From Paralithodes platypus (lineage: Eukaryota > Arthropoda > Malacostraca > Decapoda > Lithodidae): a stretch of DNA of 64,000 nt. This document shows positions 1 to 10,990 of this stretch, one piece after another. The notes below the pieces were generated by a model. It was given only the letters and a program-made list of their open reading frames with translations, was not told where the DNA came from and made no database searches. Both the position numbers and the translations under genes were made by a program. The stretch's first letter is position 1; every line of letters starts with the position of its first letter. The stretch is from assembly GCA_032716605.1 (NCBI GenBank), contig CM064569.1, positions 12,307,493 to 12,371,492 of the forward strand, given 5' to 3'.

Positions 1-272
1 TCTTCTATTTTGTTTGTACCATATCTAACCAGTTCAAATTTGTTATTATTGAAAGACATAATATTTGTTTCGGCCCATGTATATAGCTTGGTAAGGTCAG
101 ATTTTAATTTGTCCACATCTGCCATTGATTTAGTTTCTTTCATTACTCTGGTATCATCGGCAAAAGACGAGACTTTTGAGTAGAGTGTACCTTGGTCAAT
201 GTCGGATATGAGTATGGGGAACAGCAGTGGCCCCAGTACAGAACCTTGAGGGACACCACTGTAGACATGTGA
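1..272 (-). pseudogene. LINE reverse transcriptase fragment (jockey/CR1-like)
   Basis: Read on the minus strand, this stretch encodes the central RT motifs of a non-LTR retrotransposon: a GVPQGSVLGPLLF block, then a SSFADDTRV block containing the catalytic FADD, then a KSDLTKLYTWA block. The frame is open from about 270 down to the window edge, so the C-terminal part lies outside. The 5' side stops at an AC microsatellite, with no endonuclease or RT N-terminus beyond it. It is a 5'-truncated LINE copy. The jockey/CR1 assignment rests on motif wording only; the clade is uncertain. Confidence 0.8.

Positions 273-308
<36 letters not shown>
273..308. repeat. (AC)n microsatellite
   Basis: About 18 uninterrupted AC units directly abut the LINE fragment. 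From 355 to about 500 the sequence stays CA-rich and imperfect (CACACATAC-type words) without a gene. Confidence 0.95.
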
Positions 309-310
<2 letters not shown>

Positions 311-500
311 AAATCACAAACTCAGGAAAATAATAGAGGCTTATAGACAATTAAATACACACATGCACAAACACACACACACCTACAGATATACGTATAT
401 ACACACACAAAAACTTTCACATGCAAACACAAACACCCACACATACATACTCACATAGACATAAACACAGACGCCCACACATATACACACTCACATACAC

Positions 501-769
501 CTAAACACAGCAACACATCCCAGCACACAGCATGCCCGACTATCAATAAGTGGCAGTGAGAGCTGGAGGTGGAGAGCCAAAGTTGGGAGCGGGCTGGAGA
601 TTGGTAGTAGAAGCAGGGAAGGTAAATATTGGGGGTCGGGAAAAAGGAGGCCAGTGTAAATTTTCGGGACTGAATGAGAGAGCCTGTCATCCAATTTGCT
701 TTTTGGGGGAGTGGGAAGGGAATGTGTGTGCATAGGAAGTAGATCGAGTTTGTTTGTTTTTGTGCTAAG
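501..769. other. Unassigned sequence with a weak dispersed-repeat match
   Basis: No defensible gene. The stretch 555-620 (ggaggtggagagccaaag and following) resembles 16824-16890 (ggtggaggaccaaagttg), so it may be part of a dispersed repeat. The small frames here have no recognisable domain. Confidence 0.4.
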
Positions 770-1255
770 TGGAAGCTCAAAATTAATAGAAAGTAAAGCA
801 AGTTAGTCGAAAGGGAATGTTTATGAATGGAAGCTTCTTTTGTGTGATCTAAGTGGAAACTCGAAAATGCAAGTTAGTCGAAGGGAATGTTTATGAATGG
901 AAGTTTGTTTTATGTGATCTAAGTGGAAACTAAATTGATAGTAAAGCAAGTTAATCGAAGGGAATATTTATGAATGGAAATTTGTTTTATGTGATGTAAG
1001 TGGAAACTAAATTGATAGTAAAGCAAGTTAATCGAAGGGAATATTTATGAATGGAAGTTTGTTTTATGTGATCTAAGTGGAAACTAAATTGATAGTAAAG
1101 CAAGTTAATCGAAGGGAATATTTATGAATGGAAGTTTGTTTTATGTGATGTAAGTGGAAACTAAATTGATAGTAAAGCAAGTTAGTCGAAGGGAATATTT
1201 ATGAATGGAAGTTTGTTTTGTGTGGTTTAAGTAGAAACTCAATTGATTGTAAAGC
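770..1255. repeat. 77-bp tandem repeat, about six copies
   Basis: A unit of about 77 bp recurs head to tail. Each unit contains gaagggaatatttatgaatg, then tttgttttatgtgatc, then taagtggaaac, then gatagtaaagcaagtta. The first and last copies are the most diverged; the middle three differ by one or two bases. No reading frame is conserved across copies. Confidence 0.9.
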
Positions 1256-1393
1256 TAGTTATGTCTATGTGTAGAAAATAGAAAAGGTGTGTTTTTCTGT
1301 ATATTGATTAAGAGACAGGAACATTAGTTAGTCGTGTTGGGAAAGAAAACTGGTGGATGCGTAGATATTATTTCAAGAAGTTGAGTTGGTGTC

Positions 1394-2058
1394 TATCTAT
1401 CTATCTATCTATCTATATGCTCAGGTCCAATCCCCATTTTGGGGGTAGCCGACTCAAGACCGAGCAAGAACAGGGAAAACACAAAAACAACATAAAACAA
1501 CAAATAAACACAGATAAAAAGCACAAACTCACACACATCCAGGTCACCCAGGAGAAGACCCAGAGACCAGGGTCACCAAGGTCGCTCCAGCACTCCCCCA
1601 GTCCCCGACCACCCGGAGAGGTTCCGATCTCGGCAGGTAGACATGCAGCGGAGCCAAAGCCACAAGCCCTCCCACCACACTTCCAGGCGCACCCTTCATA
1701 TTAATCGTCTCCCCGGGCCAGGCGCCTGATGTAGTCCAACTTGCGCCCGATCCCTTACTCCAAATGACCAAGTGTTCACTCAACTATTCACAAGCATTCT
1801 CCATTCACTCCTGTCCACCACCACTTCCCCTGCCTGATCTATAGTCATTCCTCTATCATCCAAAGCTTTTCTTACACAGTCTCTCCATCTCAATGGGGGT
1901 CTTCCTGCCCTTCTACCTCCCCTTGTACCTGACTCACATATTCTCTTTGTAAGCCTTTCATCTCCCATTCGTTCAACATGACCATACCAGCTCAGCACCC
2001 TTTTGTCCACTCTGGCTTACAAATGTTCCTGCTGCCCCACTCTCCTACGTATCTCTAC
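1394..2058 (-). mobile_element. 3' end of a microsatellite-tailed LINE, with 11-bp TSD
   Basis: The element lies on the minus strand. It ends in a (TATC/TCTA)n tail at about 1392-1416 and is bracketed by the direct repeat GAGTTGGTGTC at 1383-1393 and 2059-2069. That 11-bp duplication is what target-primed reverse transcription leaves. The coding part (minus, about 2010 down to 1780) gives a C-terminal RT tail with YGHVERMGDERLTKR and a Gly/Arg-rich PPLRWRDCVRKAL block, typical of the extreme C-terminus of several LINE clades. Only about 665 bp remains, so this is a 5'-truncated copy. The rest is 3' UTR. Confidence 0.85.
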
Positions 2059-2069
2059 GAGTTGGTGTC

Positions 2070-2540
2070 ATTGCATTAAATAACAAAAATATGAAACAGG
2101 GAGGGTGACAGGCAAGCTAAAGCATTTGTAGCTTTTTACTAGAATCCAGATGTAGAGTTTATGATGATAATGAAATTTCGACTACATAATTATAAGTAAC
2201 TGATGAAATTATGAAAACTAATAATTTTTGTAAGGATGCCAAAACAGATAATACAAAATATACATGCCGTATAAAAATAAGATTCTCTAAAAAGTAAAAC
2301 AATTCAGAAAGATGGAAAGAGTTCATGGTGAAAAATTAATCAAATCAAATGTTGTAACAGGTAAAAATATATCAGCATTTTGGAAACAGGTCTTGGCGGA
2401 ATATGATATTAGAAGGAGCGGGGAAACAACGAAGAAAGTCAATATTTGTATTGTATCATAGGATGTGGTAAGGCTGGAGGCTATTTTCGGTAACATTTCT
2501 ATAGACACATCGGTACTGGAAAACAAAAAAATCTCATACT
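2070..2540. other. Stretch without a recognisable gene
   Basis: AT-rich sequence with short frames only; I see no domain, RNA gene or repeat boundary in it. Confidence 0.5.
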
Positions 2541-2544
2541 CCCA

Positions 2545-2585
<41 letters not shown>
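2541..2585. repeat. Compound (CT)n(CA)n microsatellite
   Basis: A CT run is followed directly by a CA run. It abuts the 5' truncation point of the LINE fragment that follows. Confidence 0.95.
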
Positions 2586-2586
<1 letters not shown>

Positions 2587-3043
2587 ATGCAGCGGTAGAA
2601 TGGTTCCCCCATCTAAAAAACATATAAACAAATTGGAGAAAGTATAACGAATAGCAACCAAACTGATCCCAGAACTAAAGGACCTACATTACCCTAAAAG
2701 ACTAGAAAGATTAGGGCTTCCCACGCTAGAGGAGAGAAGAGCTCGAGGAGACCTGATAGCAATGTATAGATGCAAGAGGTGGTTCGAGAGACTCGATAAG
2801 AAGGATTTTATTAGGCTGGATGATGGAAGAACCAGAGGGCATATGTATAAAATAAGAAAGAAGAGGTGCAAGTCCAATGTGAAACAAGTTTAGCTTTCCG
2901 TATAGAACGATAGATAGGTGGAACAACTGAAGTGCGGAGATTGTAGAAACGAGAAATATCCACGACTTTAAAAGTAAACTGAATAGGCAATAGAAACTGA
3001 GACAGGACAACACGAGCGCAGCTCAATTCCTGTACATAGGTGA

Positions 3044-3045
<2 letters not shown>
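2586..3045 (+). pseudogene. C-terminal end and 3' UTR of a CR1/jockey-like LINE
   Basis: The plus strand carries the conserved C-terminal region of a LINE RT: KKHINKLEKV, then (after a stop at 2645) RIATKLIPELKDLHYPKRL, RLGLPTLEERRARGDLI and AMYRCKRW. The stop interrupts what would otherwise be a continuous frame, consistent with a mutated glutamine codon. The frame ends near 2890. A short 3' UTR follows and the copy ends in an AC array at 3045-3092 that may be its tail. It is 5'-truncated and inactive. Confidence 0.8.
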
Positions 3046-3076
<31 letters not shown>

Positions 3077-3092
3077 ACACACACAAACACTC
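3045..3092. repeat. (AC)n microsatellite
   Basis: AC array following the sequence gtacataggtgaata at the end of the LINE fragment; a CT/CA-rich stretch continues to about 3115. Confidence 0.9.
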
Positions 3093-3125
3093 ACTCTCTC
3101 TCTCCCTCAAACAAACAAACACTGA

Positions 3126-3208
3126 TAAATGCAAGTATGTGAATAAAGGTATGCAAATATGTGAATAAAGGTATGCAAATATGTGAATAAAGGTATGCAA
3201 ATATGTGA
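3126..3208. repeat. 22-bp tandem repeat, about 3.5 copies
   Basis: The unit aatatgtgaataaaggtatgc is repeated almost perfectly. From 3209 to 3516 I see no gene or clear repeat. Confidence 0.85.
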
Positions 3209-3612
3209 TTACTATTTTGTTATAATTGTTTTAAAACTGTGTTTCTTCATTTGAAAAGAAAGATAGGAAAGGAAAGGAATCTGCCTCGTGTGAGCCAGTC
3301 AGCCCTTTGCAGATTTGCATGTTAGTATGTTCCATTTACTCTAGCTTGATGTGTTTAGGTGTGAGCCTTGAATATAGCTTGCTGGTAGACATAAATAACG
3401 CAGTGTAGGGTAGTTTAATCCCCATGTCTATATAATCATGGACTTTTTGCATTACCATTAATGGATTTTGACGACAAGTGGGCAGCACCTTTACTTAAGG
3501 TCCGGATAGGACTCCTTTAATCCATTCAGTACCGGTGACATCCTTTTAATTATATCCTGCCAACTATTAGACGATTTTATTCAGTTCAAGAAGGACGTCT
3601 ACCAATGCTACA

Positions 3613-5995
3613 GACTATCTTTTTTAATTTCCCTTGGAATGATTGTTGCTTCCGTGGCCGGGGACTCTCGAAGAGAGCTGAACGTATTACCGAGGTAATC
3701 CTCTCGGGCATGGAAGCGTACATTTAATTTTCTTTCTCTCAGTCTAATGCAAAACAATCTTGGTTTACTCACACTTGTTCTACTGCTGTCCGCAATAAGG
3801 AGGAAGCATTCAGACGGTACCGACGCCTTAAAACTCATGAATCTCATTCTTCCTATGTTTCTGCCCGGAATCAAGCCAAATCTGTTCTTCGCCTTGCCAA
3901 GCACTCTTTCATCAATAATAAATGCACTGAACTATCCAACTCTAGCTCTTCCCAAGCTTTCTGGCATCTAGCCAAAAGCCTCTCCAACAATTTTTCTTCC
4001 TCGTCTATCCCTCCCATTTCCACTCTGATGGCACAACTATCACTTCTTCCTCTGACAAAGCTGAACTCTTCGCTTAAACTTTTGCTAGAAACTCCACCTT
4101 GGTTGATTCCGGTGTTATTCTTCCCTCTCGAACCCCCTCTCTCCTACTTATGCCTAATATCCTATTATCTTCTAAATATGTACTTTCTACCCTCTCTGGG
4201 CTTAGCCCCTTCAGTACCGGCGACGTCATTTCTATTCTATGTCAGCTACATATAGACGATTTTAAGACATTAGGAAGGAAATATGGTAGCTAAAAGGATT
4301 AATTGAGATAGTCTATAGCCTTATAATGAGAACACGTCCTTACTAAGCTGTACAAAATCGTCTAATAGCTGCCAGAATATATTGAAAAGTACATCACCGG
4401 TACAGAAGGGGTTAATACTAAGAAGGCGTACTGTCGGTCCAGGCAGTGTTCCTCCTGTTGTACTAAAAAACTGTGCTTCCGTGCTGACTCCCTGCCTAGG
4501 CAAACTCTTTTGTCTCTGTCTCTCCTCTGACGTCTTCCCTTCATGCTGAAAGTTTGCTCTCATTTAACCTGTCCCAAAGAAGAGTGACCGCTCTCAACCC
4601 TCCAACTATCATTCAATTGCTCTCATCTCTTGTATCTCTAGAAGTGTTTTAAACTATTCTTGCTTCCAAATTTCTTATGCATTTCTCTTCTCATAATCTG
4701 CTCTCAGATAGCCAGTATGGCTTCCTTAAGGGTTGCTCTACTGGTGATCTTTCATATCTTACTAATTCTTGGTCATCCTCTTTCCGGGACTTCGGTGAGA
4801 CCTTTTCTATTGCACTAGACATATCGAAGGCCTTCGATAGAGTCTGGCACAAATCTTTAATTTTTAAACTACCCTCCTTTGGTATCTATCCCTCCATCTG
4901 TGCCTTTGTCTCTAATTTCCTTTCCGGCCATTCCATAGCTGCATTTGTGGACGGCCATCACTCACTTCCTCATCGTATTAACTCCGGTGTTCCTCAGGGC
5001 TCTGTCCTATCTCCTATTCTCTTTCTAATTTTCATAAATGATCTTCTCAACTGTACAGTACCTCCAGTCCCATCCATTCATACGCAGATGACTCTACCTT
5101 ACACTACTCAATTAGTTTTCCAGAACGCCCCAGCCAGCAATCCCTCAAAAACAAATGTAATGAAGCCATGCAACACTTATCTTCTGATCTAACTACTTTT
5201 TCCAATTGGGGCAGAGAAAACCTTGTAGCCTTTAATTTCGAAAACCCAAATTCTCCATTTATCTACCCGACCTGTACTCACAGAATCCCTTATTCTTCAA
5301 CAATACATAAATCTATCCTTCATTTTCTCTCAATGCTCTTGGTGTTTTTTTTTTTTTTCTGCTCACATTTGGAAGGCCCATATTTCCAGTCTTGTTAAGG
5401 CAGCCTACCAGAAGCTGGGTGTGCTCAACCACCTCAAGGGTTTCTTTACCCTTACGCAGCTTCTGGATCTGTTCAGGGGCACGGTGCATCCTTGTATTGA
5501 GTATTGTTCACATGTGTGGGGAGGATCCTCTCTCACCACACTCCTAGACAAAGTAGAAAGGAAGGCCTTTCGTATCATTAATTCCCGCCCACTCACCAAC
5601 TCTCTGCAAACTCTCTTCGCCACAATGTTGCATCTCTCTCACTATTCTATCGCTATTACAATAATCAGTGCTCCTCAGAGCTCTCCCAGTGTATACCACC
5701 TCCTCTACGTAGGGTACGTGGTACACATCTTGCAACACAATCCCACCCCTACTCTGTGAAACTCTCCAACCCAAGAGTTAAACGTTACTCTGTGTTTCTT
5801 CTATTCAACAGCTGAGCTCTGGAACTCTCCCAGAATCAGTCTTTCCCTCCTCCAATGACTTAAATTGCTTCAAACTTCGTGTGTCCAGATATTTTGGCTC
5901 GAACGTCCCTTGATTTTGGCCCTGTCACTCTTTCAACTATGGGGGAAGCACTCGCTACAGGCAGTTCTGCCTTTTTTCTCCCTCACATAGAACAA
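3613..5995 (+). pseudogene. Jockey-like LINE, inter-domain plus RT, broken
   Basis: Plus-strand LINE that begins in the region between endonuclease and RT; the copy at 57.55-58.96 kb aligns to it. The best frame, 4677-5192, holds RT motifs LDISKAFDRVWHKSLI (catalytic Asp), GVPQGSVLSPILFLIFIN and INDLLN. The YADDST catalytic box near 5080 is readable only in another frame, so a frameshift precedes it. Later segments (5168-5398 and 5421-5759) carry the usual C-terminal words LNHLKGFFTL, GTVHPCIEYCSHVWGGSS and RKAFRIIN. A T-run at 5347-5360 sits in the coding part. Stops and shifts make it inactive. The 3' end falls at about 5995 with no long tail, and the 5' end is truncated. Confidence 0.85.
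4206..4411. mobile_element. TTAA-flanked MITE nested in the jockey LINE
   Basis: A 206-bp element with inverted ends CCCCTTCAGTACCGG and, inverted, CCCCTTCTGTACCGG. Flanks are TTAG (4202-4205) and TTAA (4412-4415). The homologous jockey copy on the minus strand has the uninterrupted sequence at about 57922-57936 (gggcttattacta when read in sense), so this is a true insertion with a 4-bp duplication. Inside, agacgatttt recurs in both arms, giving a long subterminal inverted repeat. No coding capacity. Confidence 0.9.
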
Positions 5996-6090
5996 ATAAT
6001 CCTTCTAACTACTATAAATCGTCTGCATAAAATCGTTTAAATATAGTTAGTATAAAATAGAGAAGACGTAGCTGGTACAGGAGGGGTTAA

Positions 6091-6770
6091 TATTTGGTCA
6101 ACATTGAATGGCCCAAAGCTCCACACTCACCCTATATTCAACACTGTCTGAGCCGACGTTTTGTGGGTTATTGTGATATTTTTGTTAATTTATTATTGAG
6201 GATTTTTGTAGTTTTTGCCATTTTTTAGCATTATATTTTAGCTTGCCAACTATGTTAACACAAACGCCTGCTCAGACTTTCTTCAACCAAATATTAAGGC
6301 CCACCCAGACCTCATTCAAGCTAAATTTGTACATTTATCGATAGAAAAGCATCCCGGCCGAAGGCTGATTTATTGTACTACAGATTCCCTCCAAACAATT
6401 AACACATGAATGGGGTGAAGCATCTTATTATCGCCAAACTATTGGGGTAAAACAGGTGAGGTATGAATGGTAATATGCATGGTTATTCACCAAGTTCAAA
6501 CAAAAACATTTTGAGATTCTTGGATGAACTCGATAGTTGATGTGGGGGTCTAAAAAACATTATTTTGACATTAATAAATGTATCCAACATTTGTTGTGAA
6601 TATTCGGTAGGTGGAATACAAATTGAAATATCATGTAAACAATAAGAAGTTTCATTTCCACCCGAGACAGTTTGGGAAATATATGTATAAGCATTACTGA
6701 CCGCGACTGTACCTGTAGTCTGTCATGTTCGTTTGGCTGTCTATGTCAGATTTTTCTGAATAATACTCAC
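6091..6770. other. Mostly unassigned; fragment of the GGGG-TTAA repeat family at 6293-6470
   Basis: The part near 6293-6470 contains the words gtacatttatcgatagaaaa, cccggccgaaggctg and tatcgccaaactattggggt. These recur in the better-preserved family members at 11762-12118, 25218-25579 and 56910-57247. The rest has no gene. Confidence 0.6.
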
Positions 6771-6773
6771 AAT

Positions 6774-6830
6774 CATTATTATTATTATTATTATTATGAT
6801 TATTATTATATAATATATATATACAGTATA

Positions 6831-6862
<32 letters not shown>
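6774..6862. repeat. (ATT)n and (TA)n microsatellites
   Basis: An ATT array (about 6774-6808) is followed by a TA array interrupted by the word ACAG. The open frames across it are artefacts of the repeat. Confidence 0.95.
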
Positions 6863-6865
<3 letters not shown>

Positions 6866-7177
6866 TATACAGTAATTTTTTGGCTTTAAATCAATTCATT
6901 TATAAAAAATATCACATTCCCTTAAAACTATGATAAAATCATTTACCGTGGCTAACCAACTTATTCCTCTCACGCCACCACCATAATCACACTATTATAC
7001 ATAGGACGTTAATTTATAACTGTATGCATGTTGAAGAAAGGAGCATTGCAGTACATGTGTTGTACCTGCTATCCACGCTAAAGGTAATCAGAATATCCTC
7101 TTTGAGTGTGTTTCCGTTATGAAACTTATTTGCGAACTTTATATTGTCGTATGATTGATTCTGTTCTTGCTCTTTAA

Positions 7178-7658
7178 CCCTTCCTACCCGGGCTGTCTCA
7201 GCCAATGACGGTCGCCCCTACCCGGGCGATATGGCCGAAAAACGTCTAGGCCTAGGCTACCGTATTTATGTTTATTTTCAATGCTAGAACTTTCCCACTC
7301 ATCTATAATCGTAGTGCAGTTTTCAATCTGTATTTTGGCATCGAGTAGAGCTCTGTAAGTCAACTGGTTCAGTTGTGATGACGATTTCAGTGGAGCCAAT
7401 ATTGCAGAGATGTTGCCAATATGGGGGCTTTTCAGACACTAATTTCGTCATGACGTCATAACAATAACATTGAGGAGTGTTCTCCTTCTTGTTTTCGGAG
7501 GTGCGGTGACGAACGCTTGGGTTTGTTGACATACGTCGTACGCACGGCATTCGGACCAAGCTTAATTAGGCTATTAAGCTCATGCCTTAGATAAGGCATA
7601 CCGGGTATTGGCCCTTCTTTCGTGCTGTCATTACCTAAGGCAGACCGGGTAGGAAGGG
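7178..7658. mobile_element. 481-bp TTAA-flanked non-autonomous transposon
   Basis: The ends CCCTTCCTACCCGG (left) and, inverted, CCCTTCCTACCCGG (right) are perfect inverted repeats. They are flanked exactly by TTAA at 7174-7177 and 7659-7662. A second level of inversion continues inward (caatgac on the left, gtcatt on the right). TTAA plus CCCT termini match the piggyBac superfamily. There is no transposase; the small minus-strand frames inside have no recognisable domain. Confidence 0.9.
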
Positions 7659-7837
7659 TTAAGCTTTCATTAATTTCAAAAGTATTAGTGCCTGCCGATG
7701 TTAATAAGAAAATAGATGATTATTGCCAAACCTATTTTCATTTACAAAATAATTATGCGGCATTATTATGAAGGTAAAATAAAAAAAATCATATTGTGAC
7801 TGATTAATTTATTTGAATAATGTCCATAACCTATGCA

Positions 7838-7884
7838 ATATATACAGTATATATATAATGTATATACATATATATGAATATATA

Positions 7885-7960
<76 letters not shown>
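7838..7960. repeat. (TA)n microsatellite with ACAG/ACTG interruptions
   Basis: A long TA array; the words tatacagtatata and atactgtatata interrupt it on the left side. The Ile/Tyr-alternating frames on both strands are repeat artefacts. Confidence 0.95.
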
Positions 7961-7961
<1 letters not shown>

Positions 7962-8044
7962 CATGCAATTACTCCAAAACTTGCATGATGAGGCCATAGC
8001 ACACCTATATTCTGGTCTTTTAACTATTTCCGATTAGGACAAAA

Positions 8045-8835
8045 TATTTTGTTACTCTCTATGCATCCCAAACCCAGTTTATCAATCCATCTACCCGTCA
8101 CAATCTTCCACACGACTATCCTTTACTCTTCAACAACACACAAATCATCTTATCTGCTTTCTCTCAATATTCTTGGTGTCTCATGTTCATCTAATCTTTC
8201 TTGGAAAGACCATATCACCCCTCTTGCTTAAGCGGCTTCCCAGAAGTTAGGTGCGCTCAACCATCTCTGTGGGTTCTTTACCCCTGCACAGCTTCTTGCT
8301 CTGTACTGAGGCACAGTGCGCCCATATATCGAGTAACGTGTGCATGTGTGGTGGTGGTGGTGGGCACCATCCATACTGCATTTCTCGAAGTGTAGTCAAA
8401 AGCATCTAGTCTCATCAACTCACCTCTTACTAATTCCCGACAATTTTTCAATACACGCCCCAATGCTGCATCTAACTCCCTCATCTACTTCTATAACAAT
8501 ATTCAGTGTTTTTCAGAGCCCTCTCAGTGTATATCTCCTCCCATACAGAGAGTGAGTGGCACCCACATTTTAACAATTTCCCGCCCCTATTCTGTCCAAC
8601 CCAAGAGTGAACCGATTATCCCAGTCTTTCTTCTACTCAAGACAAACTCTGGAACTCTCTCCCTCAACCTACATTTTCCCTCATCCTATGACTTAAACTG
8701 CTTCAAGCTTCGTGTCTCCAGACATTTTAACTTTAACGTACCTTGAATTTCGCTCCCGATCACTCTTTCAACTTTGAGGGGGACACTTGGCTCTGGCAGC
8801 ATTGCCTTTTGTCTCTTCATACACATAGAAATATA
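8045..8835 (+). pseudogene. 3' fragment of a jockey-like LINE
   Basis: The plus strand aligns with the C-terminal RT and 3' UTR of the jockey copy at 3.6-6.0 kb. The words SSNLSWKDHITPLA, then (shifted) QKLGALNHLCGFFTPAQLLALY, then SSTSITIFSVFQSPLS appear in different frames. A GTGGTGGTGG expansion at about 8348-8362 sits where the other copies encode CSHVWGGSS. The copy ends at an attgccttttgtctcttcat stretch that matches the other 3' ends, followed by a TA repeat at 8832-8858. Dead and 5'-truncated. Confidence 0.8.
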
Positions 8836-8859
8836 TATATATATACTGTATATATACAC

Positions 8860-9336
8860 ACGATGGTCATTGAGATGTTGCTCACTTGCTTAAGCTCTTG
8901 TCTGTGGATCAGAGGATCATGGAATCAAGCATACGACCAAATGTTTGGGATTTTTATAAGCTGTGGCTGAGGAGGAAAGTGGGCAGGTTGATGGACAGGA
9001 ATGAGGCTCGGAACAGCTTTTCGGGTGGGAACATAATGTATGGTATTCCTGGCTTTAACGCTGTCAAGAGTTGGACTATTTACTACAAGATATAAGAGAT
9101 AATTGAACAGTGTTTACAAAGTCCGGATGGGATTTTAAGTTGTGGCTTTCTCTGGTGGATCGTATGCTTGACGGATGTAGATGAGTGCCATTGTTTAGAG
9201 TGACTTGCGATGTAATCAATTGAGCGTTTGGCGTATAACCAAGTAGTCCAAGGTCCGAGTCTCTTCATACCCAATGCTTCTGCTCACCTATCAGAAAGTT
9301 GGAACATGAGATCGTCAGTGTGATTTGTTATGGTAA
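8860..9336. other. Stretch without a recognisable gene
   Basis: Only short frames with no identifiable domain. I could not match it to any other part of the window. Confidence 0.4.
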
Positions 9337-9735
9337 GCTAGGTATGATGGCCGCCCGTCGCCATGACAACCAGGACGCGCTTGAGACTTGGTACTCTAAA
9401 CACTGGACCTTATACACTTTATGACACTCTACCAGCACTCACAATGACTTTCAGTGATAGTTCTTGTTATTTTACTCATTGTGGAGGCACACATTTAGCT
9501 ACAGAGAGTGTGAGAGTCATGCGGTGGAGGCAGGCTGAGCGTATTTCGTCCGTGCGTCTTGTTATGGTCAGGGGGCAAGATGGCCAATTGTCATCATGGA
9601 AACCAGGACGCGCACCAGGCTTGCCACTCAGCGGCCCTTATAACACTAGACTTTACGCACTTATAACACTGTACCTACACTTACAATGACATTCAGTGAT
9701 ATTTATTGGTATTTTACGCACTGTGGAGGCACACA
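9337..9735. repeat. Imperfect tandem duplication, unit about 230 bp
   Basis: The segment 9337-9505 is repeated at about 9566-9735. Shared words in order are accaggacgcgc, cttataac, gacattcagtgata and cgcactgtggaggcacacat-type sequence. The copies differ by many substitutions. No conserved frame. Confidence 0.75.
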
Positions 9736-10441
9736 TGATGCCCGGGTGTGTAAATGAGTCTCACTCGAAAACTGGAAGCATCGTACATCAGCCACACTCA
9801 CCCACCCAGCCACCAGCTACCGGCCATGGAGTTTTGAATAAGCGCATGGCACCCAGTGGTGTTGGTGACTCCCCCTCCACCCCTAAGACCCCCAGATGAC
9901 CTCGGTGAGTAGTTTTCATGCACATAGTTCTTCATTACTAACCCATTTTGTGTCTTTTCAGCAAAAACAAAAAATAAAATAAAATAAAAACATCGAAAAT
10001 CCCCTGGGTTCTGGGTGTCAAACAATAATAAATCAGGGATCTTGTATTGGCGCGCCCAACCTAACGCCCCCTCACGGCCGCCCAGCCGTATCTGGGGAGT
10101 TGCCAACTACTGCTTCTGTTGTGCAGTATCCTAAAGTAGTTCCCATACGAATATCAACCCTCTACAAGCCCTATAACAGGGTTAAATAAGGGCGAGAATA
10201 GCCGTTGGTACAGTAATGACGCTGGTGCTGAGCTTTTCATACATAGCCATCGGTGATGTCTCAACGCTGGGGCTGGAGGGGTATTAAAGCTTGATGGAGG
10301 TCTAAGGCAGAAACTAAAAAAATACTAAATCTACAAATAAATGGTCCACTAAATAAACCCTTCCCCCCTTTATCAAACACCATGTAGAAATCGAAAGAAG
10401 AAACAACAAGTGGAAGAACAGCGTAAAGCGGTCCAACGCCT
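9736..10441. other. Stretch without a recognisable gene
   Basis: Contains an A-rich tract with repeated AAATA at 9970-9990 and a GC-rich patch near 10050-10095. I see no domain, RNA gene or repeat boundary that I can defend. Confidence 0.4.
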
Positions 10442-10445
10442 TTAA

Positions 10446-10515
10446 CCCTTTCCCTGCGGGAGACGTTCCGCAACGCCATGGCAATTTACAGCAATTTACA
10501 GGCTTTTAAAGCCTG
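10446..10515. mobile_element. Short remnant of a TTAA element
   Basis: Bounded by TTAA at 10442-10445 and 10516-10519, starting CCCTTTCCCTGCGGGAG, which resembles a piggyBac-type left end. It ends in the small hairpin aggcttttaaagcct. No matching right end is visible, so it may be the stub of an older element into which the next one inserted. Confidence 0.5.
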
Positions 10516-10519
10516 TTAA

Positions 10520-10986
10520 TCCCTCTTTGGCGGGACCGGACTTAAGTCGGTTTAGAGAAGAAAGGACTATGTGGCGGGGACCGAATTAAGGCGGTGTGCA
10601 ATTTTGAGCAATAATTGGCTGTGAGAGAGAGACGAGCGGTGGGAGGAGCGTAGGTCGGCTCTGACCATTCGGCACGGGTCCCGCGCGGCAACTGCCGTCC
10701 CCTCCACACTCACTACCTCGCTGCACAGGGAATTATGTAAGGAAATTACCGTATTTTAGGGATTTTTCCTTCGTCTTGGACGATCGTTGCAAGAGAATGC
10801 GTGGTCGTAGAAGGATGGTTCTGGTGTCATTAGAAAGCTCAATTATCGCCCTTTCAGGGATACATAATTGTATTACACTCTGGCTCTTGTTTATGCATGA
10901 AAAAGAGCATGGAAACAAGGTCGTTTAGGGTAAAACTACCCGCTTGGCGGGTAGTAGAAGTTATTGACGGGCCCGCTCGTAAGGCG
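10520..10986. mobile_element. 467-bp TTAA element, same family as 50804-51282
   Basis: Flanked by TTAA at 10516-10519 and 10987-10990. It aligns over its length with 50804-51282. Shared landmarks in order are ctttggcggg/ccttggcggc near the left end, tggtgggaggag, acagggaattatgtag, cgttgcaagaga/cattgcaagaaa, ccctttcaggga, tttagggtaaaa and gctcgtaagg. Terminal inverted repeats are short and imperfect. No coding capacity. Confidence 0.85.
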
Positions 10987-10990
10987 TTAA

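Larger units (their letters stand above)
3521..6086. mobile_element. TTAA-flanked MITE (CCCCTTC family), split by a LINE
   Basis: Two halves of one small terminal-inverted-repeat element lie at 3521-3612 and about 5996-6086. The left end (cattcagtaccggtgac) and right end (tagctggtacaggagggg) are inverted, and both are flanked by TTAA (3517-3520 and 6087-6090). Joined in order, the halves align along their length with the intact copy at 4206-4411, including the conserved word agacgatttt. The 2.4-kb jockey-like LINE lies exactly between them. TTAA duplication plus CCCC-type ends point to the piggyBac superfamily. The element has no coding capacity. Confidence 0.8.

Noticed and set aside
4206..4411. 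PIF/Harbinger MITE with a 3-bp TTA duplication
   Set aside because: A TTA reading is possible here, but other copies of the family (3521-6086 and the left side of 20659) show a full TTAA, so the 4-bp target is preferred.
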